In this document: positions 8,401 to 16,338 of the stretch, piece by piece | How positions within the stretch are numbered: the stretch's first letter is position 1 | Layout: each line of letters begins with the position of its first letter | Assembly (NCBI RefSeq): GCF_002097715.1 | Contig: NZ_CP020738.1 | Location: 1,550,001-1,614,000 of the forward strand | DNA from: Burkholderia ubonensis subsp. mesacidophila | GTDB taxonomy: Bacteria; Pseudomonadota; Gammaproteobacteria; Burkholderiales; Burkholderiaceae | Direction of reading: 5' to 3' | DNA: 64,000 bases | Notes under the pieces: generated by a model | Told to the model about the DNA's origin: nothing | Seen by the model: only the letters and a program-made list of their open reading frames with translations | The model's database searches: none | Position numbers and translations under genes: made by a program

Positions 8401-11400
8401 CGGGCCTGCAATCGGTCAACAACCTGTCGATCAACGCAGGCGACATCGTGAACAGCGGCGCAATCGCGGCCGGGAATCTGCTGAAAACGCATTCGAATAC
8501 GCTCACTAATACCGGCGTGATGGTCGGTGGCAGTGCTTCGCTCGTTGCCGACAGCACGCTGTCGAACCTCGGTCCGACTGCGCTGATTGGCGCATCGGAT
8601 AGCAACGGCACGCTCGAACTGCTATCACGGGATATCGAAAACCGGGACGATACGACTGCGACGGACGCGATGGCGCAGACGGCGATTTACGGCTTGGGCA
8701 AGGTCGTGCTGGCGGGTGGCAAGGATGCGAACGGGAATTACACGAAGGCAGCACTGATCCGTAACCAGTCGGCGTTGATCCAGTCCGGCGGCGACATGGA
8801 ATTGCATTCGGATCAGGTGACGAACACGCGTCGCGTGATGACGACGACCGGCTATACCAACAATGTCGATCCGGCGTGGTTGCAGCAGCTTGGCATCAGC
8901 ATGTCCGGTTGCGTGGCCTATTTCATGGACGCATGTAACGGCGCATATCAGGTTCCGGGGATTGATCTTGCAAAGGCTGATCCTTCTGTTATCGAACAAT
9001 TGAAGAAACAGATCGGCGGCGTCTTTATTGATCCGCCCCATGAAGGCCAATGGAATAGCAGCTATCAACGCACGACCTATACAGGTGTCGCGACTGCAAA
9101 TACTGTAAAAGACATCAGTCCTGCTGGCCAAATTGTTTCGGGCGGTAAACTCGGAGCATCGTCGGTTGGCACGCTTCAAAACTATTGGAGCAATATTGCC
9201 GCTGTAAATGGCATTGAAATGCCTGCAAATTACGATGCGGACGGCTGGAAAGCATCGGGACAGCAAGCACCAAGTCTGACAGTCACTTATTCTGGGAATT
9301 ATCACTACAACAACTACGACAACAGTGAACACGACTGGACATATTCATTCTGCGATAAAGGATGTAATGGTCCGGCCGATGTGAAGGAATTCAAGATTCC
9401 CGATTATCAATCGACGCTTGTCACGAATGGCACGTTGTCAGGTACAGGTGTGAGCATCAACAACACGGCAGGCAACGCGTCGATTCCGTCGCTTGGATTG
9501 GTGGCTGGTCAGTCGTTGCCCGTTAATTCCGGCGCGGTGCACGGCACCACGCCGACGATGGTCAATCCGGTGATTGCGAGTGCGACTGCGCTCAACGTCC
9601 TGAATAATCTCACCATTCCGCAAGGCGGGTTGTTCAAGCCGATCACTTCACCGAATGCACCGTACATCATCGAGACGAATCCGGCGTTCACGAATCAAAA
9701 GAATTTCATTTCGAGCGATTATTTCTTCCAGCAGATCGGCGTTGACCTGACGCACATTCCGAAGCGGCTCGGCGACGGCTTTTACGAGCAGCAGTTGGTA
9801 CGCAACGAAATTACGTCGTTGACGGGCAAGGCCGTGTTGGGACCGTACACGGATACGCAGTCGATGTACGAATCGCTGATGGCGGCCGGTGCATCGCTGT
9901 CGAAATCGCTAAACCTTCCGCTTGGCATGAGCCTGTCGCCTGAACAGGTTTCGCAACTGACGAGCAACGTGATCTTGATGGAGACGCGCGTCGTTGACGG
10001 GCAGTCGGTCTTGGTGCCGGTCGTCTATCTGGCAAAAGCCAGTCAGGAAAACTGGAATGGTCCGCTGATCGCCGCGAATGACATTGACCTGAAGAACGCA
10101 CAAACGTTCACGAACAGCGGCACGATGAAGGCGGCGAATACGCTGTCGGTGGACGGCAAGCAGATCGACAACGCATTCGGCGCGCTGCAAAGCGGCGGCT
10201 TGATGAAGCTGACGACGACGGGCGACGTCGATCTGACATCCGCGAACGTGAAGGCCGGTAGCTTGCAGCTGGACGCGGGGAAAGACCTGATTCTCGATAC
10301 CGCAACGAAAACCGTCAAGCAAGTCAACGACACGGGCGCAACGCGCATCACGACGATGCTCGGGCCGCAGGCGAAAATCGATGTCGCAGGCAATGCGGCG
10401 ATCGTGACTGGAGGGAATTTCCAGCAAAACGCGGGAGACCTGAACGTCGGCGGCAATTTGGGGATGCAGGTCGGGGGCAACTGGGATCTCGGTGCGCAGC
10501 AGACTGGCGAGCACAAGGTCGTGCATCGCGCAAATGGTGTGTCGGACGTGGACGTCAATCAGACGATCGGCAGTTCGGTGAAGGTCGGCGGCGTGTCTCA
10601 AATCGGCGTCGGCGGCGACCTGACGGCGAAGGGCGCGCAGATCGATCTTGGTCAGGGTGGCACGGTGGCCGTGAAGGGCGATGTGTCGCTTGGTACAGCG
10701 AGCGCAACGTCCACCATCAACAGCAATAGTTCTAGCAGCAGTCGTGGCCGCAGTTCGGCTGCAACCCTGCATGCCGTGAATGAACGTGTGACCGGCACGA
10801 CGTTGAAAGGCGGCGACACGGTAAATATCGTGTCGGGCAAAGACATTACGCTTTCCGGCAGCACGATCAGTCTCGACAAGGGCAACGCGAATCTGCTTGC
10901 AGCAGGTGACGTGAACGTCGGTGCGGCGACGGAAACGCACGATTACAGTTCGCGCGAAACGCATAGCCGTAGCGGCGTGTTGAGCGGAACGAAGATCGCA
11001 AGTGGGATCGACCAGGCTACGACGATCAGCAGCGGCAGTACGATCTCGGCCGATGGTGTAAATATCGTCAGCGGGAAAGACATCAACGTCACGGGCAGCA
11101 CAATCGTCGGTACCAACGACGTTGCGCTGAATGCGGCGCACGATGTGAATATCACGACTTCGCAGGATAGCGTTCAATCGTCCACTTACTACGACAAGAA
11201 AGAAACTGGTTTGCTGTCGAATGGCGGGCTGTCGGTGTCGGTCGGCTCGCGCTCGATGTCGGACAAACAGCAATCGGCCAGCGTAACGAACAACGGTAGC
11301 GCAGTCGGTTCGCTCAACGGCAACGTGTCGATCAGCGCGGGTAATGACGTGCACGCGACCGGTAGCCTTCTGCATGCGGCTAACGATCTCAATGTTGCGG

Positions 11401-13937
11401 GCAAGTCCGTTACGATTGATTCGGCTTACGACACGACGAGTCAAGCCGAGCAGCAGCAATACCGTCAGGCGGGCTTGACCGTCGGAATTACCAATCCGGT
11501 TGTGGCCGCCGTCCAGACCGGTCAACAGATGGCGAACGCGGCACAGCACGCGAAAGGTGATCCGCGTCTGCTGGCTTTGGCCGCTGCGACGACCGGGCTT
11601 GCGGCAAAGAACGCTTACGATGCTGTGGGCGGCGATCCGGTCAAGGCTGCAACGAGCGTCGGCATCAGTATTTCGTTGGGCGCAAGCAAGAGTGACAACC
11701 AATCGCAAGCGCAGGCCAGAACGGCAGTCGGCAGTACGCTTTCTGCGGGGAGAAACGTAACGATCGCGGCATCGGGGGCAGGTGCGAATAGCAATATCAA
11801 CATAATTGGCAGCACGGTTTCGGCTGGAAGCAATACATTGCTGGCGGCTGATGGCGACGTGAATCTGCAAGCGGCGCAAAACACCAGCAGTCAGCATTCG
11901 ACCAATAGCGGGTCCAGCGCGTCGGTCGGCGTTGCATTTACCGTGGGTTCGCAAAATGGCTTTTCGATCAATGCAGGCGTAGCAGGCAATCGCGGACATG
12001 CCGACGGTGATTCGACCACGTGGACGAACACGCACGTAACGGCGGGCGATACGCTGACAATTCAATCGGGCGGCGACACGAACCTCAAAGGTGCGGTTGT
12101 GTCTGGTCAGCAGGTCGTGGCCGATGTCGGCGGTAACCTGAATGTCGAGAGCCTGCAGAACACCGACCATTACGATTCGAAGCAGCAGAGCGCGGGCGTT
12201 TCGGTGAGCGCCTGTGTGCCGCCGATCTGCTACGGAGGTTCGTCAAGCGTTTCGGCGAATTTCAGCCAGCAGAAGATGAATAGCGATTACGCGGCGGTCG
12301 GCGAACAATCCGGTATCAAGGCAGGCGACGGTGGTTTTCAGGTCAACGTAAAGGGCAACACGGACCTGAAGGGCGGCGTGATCGCGAGCAGCGACAAAGC
12401 TGTACAGGACGGCGTGAACAGCCTGACGACCGCGACGCTCACGCATAGCGATATCGAAAATCGTGCATCGTACGACGCGTCGTCGGTCGGAATTTCGGGT
12501 GGTTACGGTGGCGATATTGGCAAGAATCAGAAAGGCACGGCAGACAACGTCAATCCGGTGCAAGGCACGACGTTGCCGAAGGGTGATGGCGGATTCTCGG
12601 TCGCGCCGCCTGTAGCGCTGAGCGCATCCGGTGACGCGAATTCGACAACGCGAAGCGGTATCAGCGGTGGCGCGATCACGATTACCGATGGCACGAAGCA
12701 GCAACAGTTGACCGGCCAAACAGCAGCCGAAGTAGTCGCGGATATCAATCGTGATACGTCGAACACGGGCGGCGCACTTGTACCGATCTTCGACAAGGAC
12801 AAGATTCAAGCCGGGTTCGACATTACGAGTCAGTTCATTAATCAGGCGGGAACGTTCGTGGCAAATCGCGCTGCGGAAGCCGATGCAGCGAAGGCAGCCG
12901 CGAACAACCCGAATCTAACGCCAGAGCAAAGGGCGGCGGCTCAGCAGCGCGCCGATGAACTGAACGCTAATTGGGGGCCGGGCGGCACGTATCGTCAGGT
13001 GCTGACGGCCTTGTCGGTGGCTGCGGGCGGTAATGTAACGGGGGGCATGGGCCAACTCGCGCAGAATGCGACGGTGGCCTATCTGCAAGAACTCGGCGCA
13101 AACCAGGTGAAGCAGATCGCCGACAACCTCGGCAGCGAGGAAGCGCGTGCTGCGCTTCACGCGATTGTGGGGTGTGCGGGCGCGGCGGCCAGTAGCCAGA
13201 GCTGTGGTGCCGGTGCGATGGGGGCGGCGAGCAGTTCGGTGCTCGGGAGTTTGCTTGCGCCGTCAGCAAATCTGTCGGCATCAGAGCGGGAAGCGCGCGA
13301 CAATCTGGTGACGAGTTTGGTGGCGGGCATAGCGGCGGTATCGGGGCAGGATGTTGCAACGGCGACGGGTGCTGGCAAGATTGAGGTGGAGAACAATCAG
13401 GTCGCACCGATGGCTCCGGTTCCCGGTTGGCTCGCTGGATTCAAGCTACCGGGATACAAGGGCGAGACGGCAGCCAAGGGCGATGGTGTGATCGCTGATC
13501 CGGCGACCGAGTTGGATCCGAGTGCGAAAGCGGGGCCGCTTATTGCGCCGAATCCGGGACCAAAGGTGATTGAGGCGTTGATAACGGCGGCCGTGCCGCA
13601 GTGGATTAAAAATTTACTGAGCGGCGGGATTACGGCTGACGGGAGGCCAGTAATCGACACAAAAATTGCTGATCAACTCGGGGAACGAGGGTGGACTGAA
13701 AGCGATATTCAGGCTGCGATCAAGAATGGTGCAACAGGAACTAGTGTGGACAAGCGGTCGGCGACGAAATCACCAGACGGCGTCGCAAGAAATGATCCTG
13801 CGACGGTGTATGGAACACCCAATGGCTATGTTGTTGTGAATGACAGAACTGGCGAGGTAGTTCAAGTAAGCAACAAGAGGGATCCCGGCTGGATCGCTGA
13901 TGGAAGAATTAGTTGGAAGGACGCAAAGGGGAGGTGA
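5406..13937 (+). CDS. cdiA: CdiA/FhaB-type two-partner-secretion exoprotein with colicin E5-like tRNase C-terminus
   Basis: A 2843-residue TpsA protein. The N-terminus MNKNRYRVVFNRARG is the extended signal peptide region of very large autotransported/TPS proteins. The TPS secretion domain follows (roughly residues 75-320; motifs SGAGVSVNTYNQFDV, NNSPTIVQTQ, NPSGIVVDGGGF). A long run of beta-helical hemagglutinin repeats (N-S-G-G-T rich) occupies about 320-2450. The pre-toxin region ends in a VENN motif at 2661-2664. Residues ~2751-2843 are a nuclease domain closely resembling the colicin E5 cytotoxic domain (motifs ERGWTESDI, NGATGTS, RNDPATVYG, VVVNDRTGEV, RDPGW). Colicin E5 cleaves queuosine-containing tRNAs (Tyr, His, Asn, Asp) in the anticodon, so this protein is predicted to deliver a tRNase on cell contact. 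An immunity gene starts 2 bp after the stop. The E. coli-type VENN delimiter is used rather than the Burkholderia (Q/E)LYN. Confidence 0.95.
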   Translation: MNKNRYRVVFNRARGAMIVIQENSNTARAAGIARGSHASLGSTGFRVVWQPIAMAAALLFGAPLLSIAQIVPTPGTNTHLIQTQNGLPQVNIAAPSGAGVSVNTYNQFDVQKNGAILNNSPTIVQTQQAGYINGNPNFGPGQSARIIVNQVNSANPSQLRGYVEVAGSRAEVVLANPSGIVVDGGGFINTSRATLTTGQPYYGADGSLGGFNVTRGLISVQGAGLNAANVDQVDLISRAVQANAAIYAKNLNVVAGANQVNHDTLAATPIAGEGAAPAIAIDVAQLGGMYANRVFLVSNEFGVGVANAGTIAAQAGDLTLQSNGQLVLTGKTTASGNFTATANSIQNSGTTYAQQNVNVSTGGALSNSGTLAAQQNTTINAGSINSTGTLSAGVNNDGSVGKGGDLNLSSTGQLTATGRNVAGGNASISGGAVNLSGSQTAANGNLSLKANAGDLNLSNATTSAEGAINANAAGALINDHGSLSSGSHATLAAGSISNQGGKVSTQGPLTVQSSGQFANQGGTLVSESSMQVHGGALANNRGTIQSAAGMIISGTSLDNSAGRVTSLNSDGLSITTTGQLINASGTTSTGAQGGVIGSNGGVNVQGGTIVNQGVITANTGLHVIGQSVDNSGGSLKAAQSVTVDAGARLSNANGTIVGQSATVNGTTIDNSGGTVQATQVALNGTDLVNHSGVITQTGTGPIAVNVSGTLDNSQGGTLQTNSTDLTLASATLLNDGGTITHGGSGTLMVKPGNGTGAFSNVGGSVVTNGQAAIQAGSWNNAQGTFAARHGIVANIAGNLANSQGLIRSQAGMSLTSGGTLDNQNGKIAAGTDARPDTSTLSVQAATIQNSGGLIADLGTGATSVQGGSQLLNSAGTITGNGDVTAQASSIANTNGAQLSGANVQVRSDTLDNSGGKIGNVADGNVDIGTTGAITNTNGKIGATRDLTVSANTLLGGGTYSAAHDASLNLQGDFASTAAYQFSAGHDLAFTLPGTFANSSGLQSVNNLSINAGDIVNSGAIAAGNLLKTHSNTLTNTGVMVGGSASLVADSTLSNLGPTALIGASDSNGTLELLSRDIENRDDTTATDAMAQTAIYGLGKVVLAGGKDANGNYTKAALIRNQSALIQSGGDMELHSDQVTNTRRVMTTTGYTNNVDPAWLQQLGISMSGCVAYFMDACNGAYQVPGIDLAKADPSVIEQLKKQIGGVFIDPPHEGQWNSSYQRTTYTGVATANTVKDISPAGQIVSGGKLGASSVGTLQNYWSNIAAVNGIEMPANYDADGWKASGQQAPSLTVTYSGNYHYNNYDNSEHDWTYSFCDKGCNGPADVKEFKIPDYQSTLVTNGTLSGTGVSINNTAGNASIPSLGLVAGQSLPVNSGAVHGTTPTMVNPVIASATALNVLNNLTIPQGGLFKPITSPNAPYIIETNPAFTNQKNFISSDYFFQQIGVDLTHIPKRLGDGFYEQQLVRNEITSLTGKAVLGPYTDTQSMYESLMAAGASLSKSLNLPLGMSLSPEQVSQLTSNVILMETRVVDGQSVLVPVVYLAKASQENWNGPLIAANDIDLKNAQTFTNSGTMKAANTLSVDGKQIDNAFGALQSGGLMKLTTTGDVDLTSANVKAGSLQLDAGKDLILDTATKTVKQVNDTGATRITTMLGPQAKIDVAGNAAIVTGGNFQQNAGDLNVGGNLGMQVGGNWDLGAQQTGEHKVVHRANGVSDVDVNQTIGSSVKVGGVSQIGVGGDLTAKGAQIDLGQGGTVAVKGDVSLGTASATSTINSNSSSSSRGRSSAATLHAVNERVTGTTLKGGDTVNIVSGKDITLSGSTISLDKGNANLLAAGDVNVGAATETHDYSSRETHSRSGVLSGTKIASGIDQATTISSGSTISADGVNIVSGKDINVTGSTIVGTNDVALNAAHDVNITTSQDSVQSSTYYDKKETGLLSNGGLSVSVGSRSMSDKQQSASVTNNGSAVGSLNGNVSISAGNDVHATGSLLHAANDLNVAGKSVTIDSAYDTTSQAEQQQYRQAGLTVGITNPVVAAVQTGQQMANAAQHAKGDPRLLALAAATTGLAAKNAYDAVGGDPVKAATSVGISISLGASKSDNQSQAQARTAVGSTLSAGRNVTIAASGAGANSNINIIGSTVSAGSNTLLAADGDVNLQAAQNTSSQHSTNSGSSASVGVAFTVGSQNGFSINAGVAGNRGHADGDSTTWTNTHVTAGDTLTIQSGGDTNLKGAVVSGQQVVADVGGNLNVESLQNTDHYDSKQQSAGVSVSACVPPICYGGSSSVSANFSQQKMNSDYAAVGEQSGIKAGDGGFQVNVKGNTDLKGGVIASSDKAVQDGVNSLTTATLTHSDIENRASYDASSVGISGGYGGDIGKNQKGTADNVNPVQGTTLPKGDGGFSVAPPVALSASGDANSTTRSGISGGAITITDGTKQQQLTGQTAAEVVADINRDTSNTGGALVPIFDKDKIQAGFDITSQFINQAGTFVANRAAEADAAKAAANNPNLTPEQRAAAQQRADELNANWGPGGTYRQVLTALSVAAGGNVTGGMGQLAQNATVAYLQELGANQVKQIADNLGSEEARAALHAIVGCAGAAASSQSCGAGAMGAASSSVLGSLLAPSANLSASEREARDNLVTSLVAGIAAVSGQDVATATGAGKIEVENNQVAPMAPVPGWLAGFKLPGYKGETAAKGDGVIADPATELDPSAKAGPLIAPNPGPKVIEALITAAVPQWIKNLLSGGITADGRPVIDTKIADQLGERGWTESDIQAAIKNGATGTSVDKRSATKSPDGVARNDPATVYGTPNGYVVVNDRTGEVVQVSNKRDPGWIADGRISWKDAKGR
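13141..13521 (+). repeat. Pre-toxin repeat, copy 1 (inside cdiA)
   Basis: This 381-bp segment, which encodes the region just before and including the VENN motif of CdiA, is repeated almost base-for-base at 14370-14750 (constant offset 1229, only scattered substitutions). Sequence similarity stops abruptly after the GATCCGA at the right end, exactly where the variable toxin region begins. It is therefore a ready-made homology block for exchanging CdiA C-terminal toxin modules. Confidence 0.9.
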
Positions 13938-13938
13938 A

Positions 13939-14286
13939 ATGAGTGACGCGAATGAACGTATTGACCCTTGGAAGTGCTATGCAGATGCAGAGGATTTTTT
14001 TTCCCTTCGCGGCAGCATCGTCATGAAACTCACTACAGAGGCGGCGATTGGTGTTTGCGAACGGGCTGCGGAGAGAGGGCTACTCATTTCTCGTGTTGAA
14101 GGAGGAATATGGCGTCACCCAGGGTTCGAAGCACGTGTTGATTGCATATGGGATGGCGCAGAACCACCGCTAGACACGACGACTGCAAACGAAAACAACA
14201 TGGCTGCAATTGAGTTCATTCGGTCAGAATTGCCTGTGCACGACACCTTCATTATCACCTCGTTGCCAATAACTGGAAGAAGTTGA
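13939..14286 (+). CDS. cdiI: ImmE5-like immunity protein for the CdiA E5-type tRNase
   Basis: A 115-residue protein with its ATG one base after the cdiA TGA; a strong ribosome site (GGGGAGG) overlaps the end of cdiA. From the internal Met at residue 29 it reads MKLTTEAAIGVCERAAERG, then GGIWRHPGF, NENNMAAIE and TFIITS, matching in order the colicin E5 immunity protein, an anticodon-mimicking inhibitor that occupies the tRNase active site. The first ~28 residues are an extension not in ImmE5; an alternative start at 14023 would give a protein of the family's usual length (~87 residues). Genetic linkage to the E5-type toxin strongly supports the assignment. Confidence 0.88.
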   Translation: MSDANERIDPWKCYADAEDFFSLRGSIVMKLTTEAAIGVCERAAERGLLISRVEGGIWRHPGFEARVDCIWDGAEPPLDTTTANENNMAAIEFIRSELPVHDTFIITSLPITGRS

Positions 14287-14368
14287 CTGAAAGTACCGAC
14301 TTGATTGTGCAGCGTGGACAGACGTGCGGCGATTTATAGTCAGTGCGAAGTCGATCGACCGGTATTAA

Positions 14369-15229
14369 GAAGCGCGTGCTGCGCTTCACGCGATTGTGGG
14401 GTGTGCGGGCGCGACGGCCAGTAGCCAGAGCTGTGGTGCCGGTGCGATGGGGGCTGCTAGCAGTTCGGTGCTCGGGAGTCTGCTTGCTCCATCAGCAAAT
14501 CTGTCGGCATCAGAGCGCGAAGCGCGCGACAATCTGGTGACGAGTTTGGTGGCGGGCATAGCGGCGGTATCGGGGCAGGATGTTGCAACGGCGACGGGTG
14601 CTGGCAGGATTGAGGTGGAGAACAATCAGGTCGCACCGATGGCTCCGGTTCCCGGTTGGCTCGCGGGATTCAAGCTACCGGGATATAAGGGCGAGACGGC
14701 CAGCAAGGACAATGGCGTGATCGCTGATCCGGCGACGGAACTTGATCCGACGATCAAGGTAGGCATGCCGGGGTCGGAGCTTGCTGGATCGAACGTGATT
14801 GACCGGATATTTGATGCGCCTACCGTGGACGTGGTTAAGGGGCTGGTTGAATATCTCATTAATTCGATCGGCGGAAAAAACTCCAGTGTTCCACCGTCAA
14901 TCAAGGGAAGCGATGGAAATCTGCCGGCTGGTATTGGGGGAGTGGGCACACCAATTCCGATGCCACCAAGCAGTAACCCGAACGAGACTGCAGAGCAATT
15001 TGCAAAAGATGCATTCAATGGCCAGACACCCGTGAAAGTGGTCAACAACGTTACCGGGGAAGGAAGTTGGGTAGCAATTTTGCCAGATGGAACTGCGGTC
15101 ACATATCGTCCCGCTGGGCAGGCGTCATCCAAGACCGCTGGCGACACAGCGACCGTGGAGGTCAATAACTCGGCAGTTAAAGCAATCAATAGAGGCGAGA
15201 TTGCGAAATTTAAATTCCCTGGAAAATGA
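14369..15229 (+). pseudogene. Orphan CdiA C-terminal module (displaced cdiA-CT with a different, unrecognised toxin)
   Basis: An open frame of 286 sense codons that opens in the middle of the CdiA pre-toxin region (EARAALHAIVGCAGATASSQ) and contains VENN and the PVPGWLAGFKLPGYKGE block. After about residue 128 it diverges into a new C-terminus: a Pro/Ser/Gly linker, then NETAEQFAKDAFNGQTPVK, VTGEGSWVAILPDGTAVTY and a C-terminal KFKFPGK. No signal sequence or start codon is available except an internal ATG at 14396, so it cannot be exported alone and is best read as a stored toxin cassette. The PDGTAVTYRP-type C-terminus recalls tails of other hemagglutinin/Rhs proteins, but I cannot name its activity. 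An AT-rich gene, its presumed immunity gene, follows 7 bp downstream. Confidence 0.85.
14370..14750 (+). repeat. Pre-toxin repeat, copy 2 (start of orphan CdiA-CT)
   Basis: Near-identical copy of 13141-13521. It begins without a start codon directly after the first immunity gene region and is followed by a different toxin sequence, which marks it as a displaced cdiA 3' fragment. Confidence 0.9.
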
Positions 15230-15236
15230 GGTAGCT

Positions 15237-15659
15237 ATGAATGCGTTCCCGGAAATTGATTACCAAAAGCAACTTATCGTATCTGGACTCGACGATTTCT
15301 CTCCTAATGCAGCGCTATCGCAAGTTCTTGGCGGTCAATTTGGATCAAATTCAGAATTATGGCGACAGGCCGTTATAGAATTCCTTTGTATTAATGTTCG
15401 GGCAAATCTGCTGGAATGCACGAATCGAAAGGAGATATCCGGCGATGCTGGGGCAATTTTGTTAAGGGAGTTGTTGAATTTTGGGGATAAAAAAAATAAC
15501 ATTGATTCTGAAATAATATGGAATGTTTTGTATTTTAGTGCAACCCAAAATTTGGAGTGCATGTTAAATAAGTTTCAACTGAATAGCTGGGATTCGTTGA
15601 ATCAAGGGGTTAATTTTAATTTCATAAAAGCTCTCCGGGAAATATATTGTGAAGTTTAG
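15237..15659 (+). CDS. Putative immunity protein for the orphan CdiA-CT module
   Basis: A 140-residue acidic, cytoplasmic-looking protein starting MNAFPEIDYQKQLIVSG, with its ATG 7 bp after the orphan toxin stop and a GAGGTAGCT sequence just upstream. It is strikingly AT-rich (ATT, AAT, TTA and AAA codons are common) compared with the rest of the window, as is usual for recently acquired immunity genes. I do not recognise a family. The function is inferred only from position: small gene immediately downstream of a CdiA-CT cassette. Confidence 0.65.
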   Translation: MNAFPEIDYQKQLIVSGLDDFSPNAALSQVLGGQFGSNSELWRQAVIEFLCINVRANLLECTNRKEISGDAGAILLRELLNFGDKKNNIDSEIIWNVLYFSATQNLECMLNKFQLNSWDSLNQGVNFNFIKALREIYCEV

Positions 15660-15969
15660 ATCTTTGATAAAGAGAAGATTGAGGCGGTGTTTGAGATTGT
15701 TGGTCAGTTCGTGAATCAGATGGGGACGCTTGTCGCGAATCGCGCTGCAGAAGCGGATGCGGCGAAGAAGGCGGCGAATGACCCGAGTCTGAGCCCGGAG
15801 CAGCGGGCGCAGGCGCAAGCGAAGGCGGATGATCTAGCGAAATTGGGTGCTGGGGCAGTTATCGTCAGGCGCTGACGGTTGCCGCCGAGGGGAACGTGAC
15901 GGGAGGTGCGGGCCAGTTTGTGCAGGCGGCGACGGTGGCGTATGTGCAGGAATTCGGTGCGTATAAGGG
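15660..15969 (+). pseudogene. Third CdiA fragment (pre-toxin region, frameshifted)
   Basis: Directly after the second immunity stop the DNA again resembles cdiA, this time the region at about 12787-13115. It encodes IFDKEKIEAVFEIVGQF, VANRAAEADAAKKAAND and SPEQRAQAQAKAD, the counterparts of IFDKDKIQAGFDITSQF and following in CdiA. A short deletion near 15855 shifts the frame; after it, RQALTVAAEGNVTGGAG and QAATVAYVQEFGA follow in another frame. The fragment ends at a junction with a TpsB fragment. It is a dead cassette remnant. Confidence 0.85.
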
Positions 15970-16326
15970 CTGTACTACATCGATGATATGACCATCGGAA
16001 GTCACTACACGGTGCGCGGATTCGACGGCGAAGCGATGCTGGCGGCGGCACGCGGCTTCTACTGGCGCAACGAATTGCAGATGCCGATCGGACAGACTGG
16101 ACAGGCGATTTATGCAGGACTGGATTACGGCCGCGTATGGGGCCCACAGCCGGTCGCGTTGGTCGGCACCCAACTGGCCGGTGCAGTAATCGGCGTCAAG
16201 GGCAGCGTCGCGACGCGTTTCGGTGGGTACGGCTACGACCTGTTTGCTGGTACGCCGGTCTACAAGCCATCTGGATTTCCGACCGCGCGTGTGACGGTCG
16301 GATTTCAGGTTACGGCGCAGTTTTGA
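15970..16326 (+). pseudogene. Truncated TpsB/CdiB (ShlB/FhaC-type) outer-membrane transporter, C-terminal part only
   Basis: From a junction at about 15970 an open frame of 118 sense codons encodes LYYIDDMTIGSHYTVRGFDG, then GFYWRNELQMP, YAGLDYGRVWGP and a final strand ending VTVGFQVTAQF. This is the C-terminal beta-barrel half of a two-partner-secretion transporter, including the VRGF motif of FhaC-type proteins. The N-terminal POTRA domains and first barrel strands are missing, with cdiA-derived sequence fused in their place, so it cannot function. The order cdiA-cdiI-cdiB is the Burkholderia/bcpAIB arrangement. Confidence 0.85.
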
Positions 16327-16338
16327 GGAAATTCGAGG

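Noticed and set aside
9909..12170. 753-residue minus-strand frame inside cdiA
   Set aside because: Antisense shadow of repetitive hemagglutinin codons; no family motif and no ribosome site.
6300..12500. Short tandem similarity that could suggest a CRISPR-like or satellite array
   Set aside because: The repeats are degenerate protein-level beta-helix repeats of CdiA without constant-length spacers or conserved DNA units.
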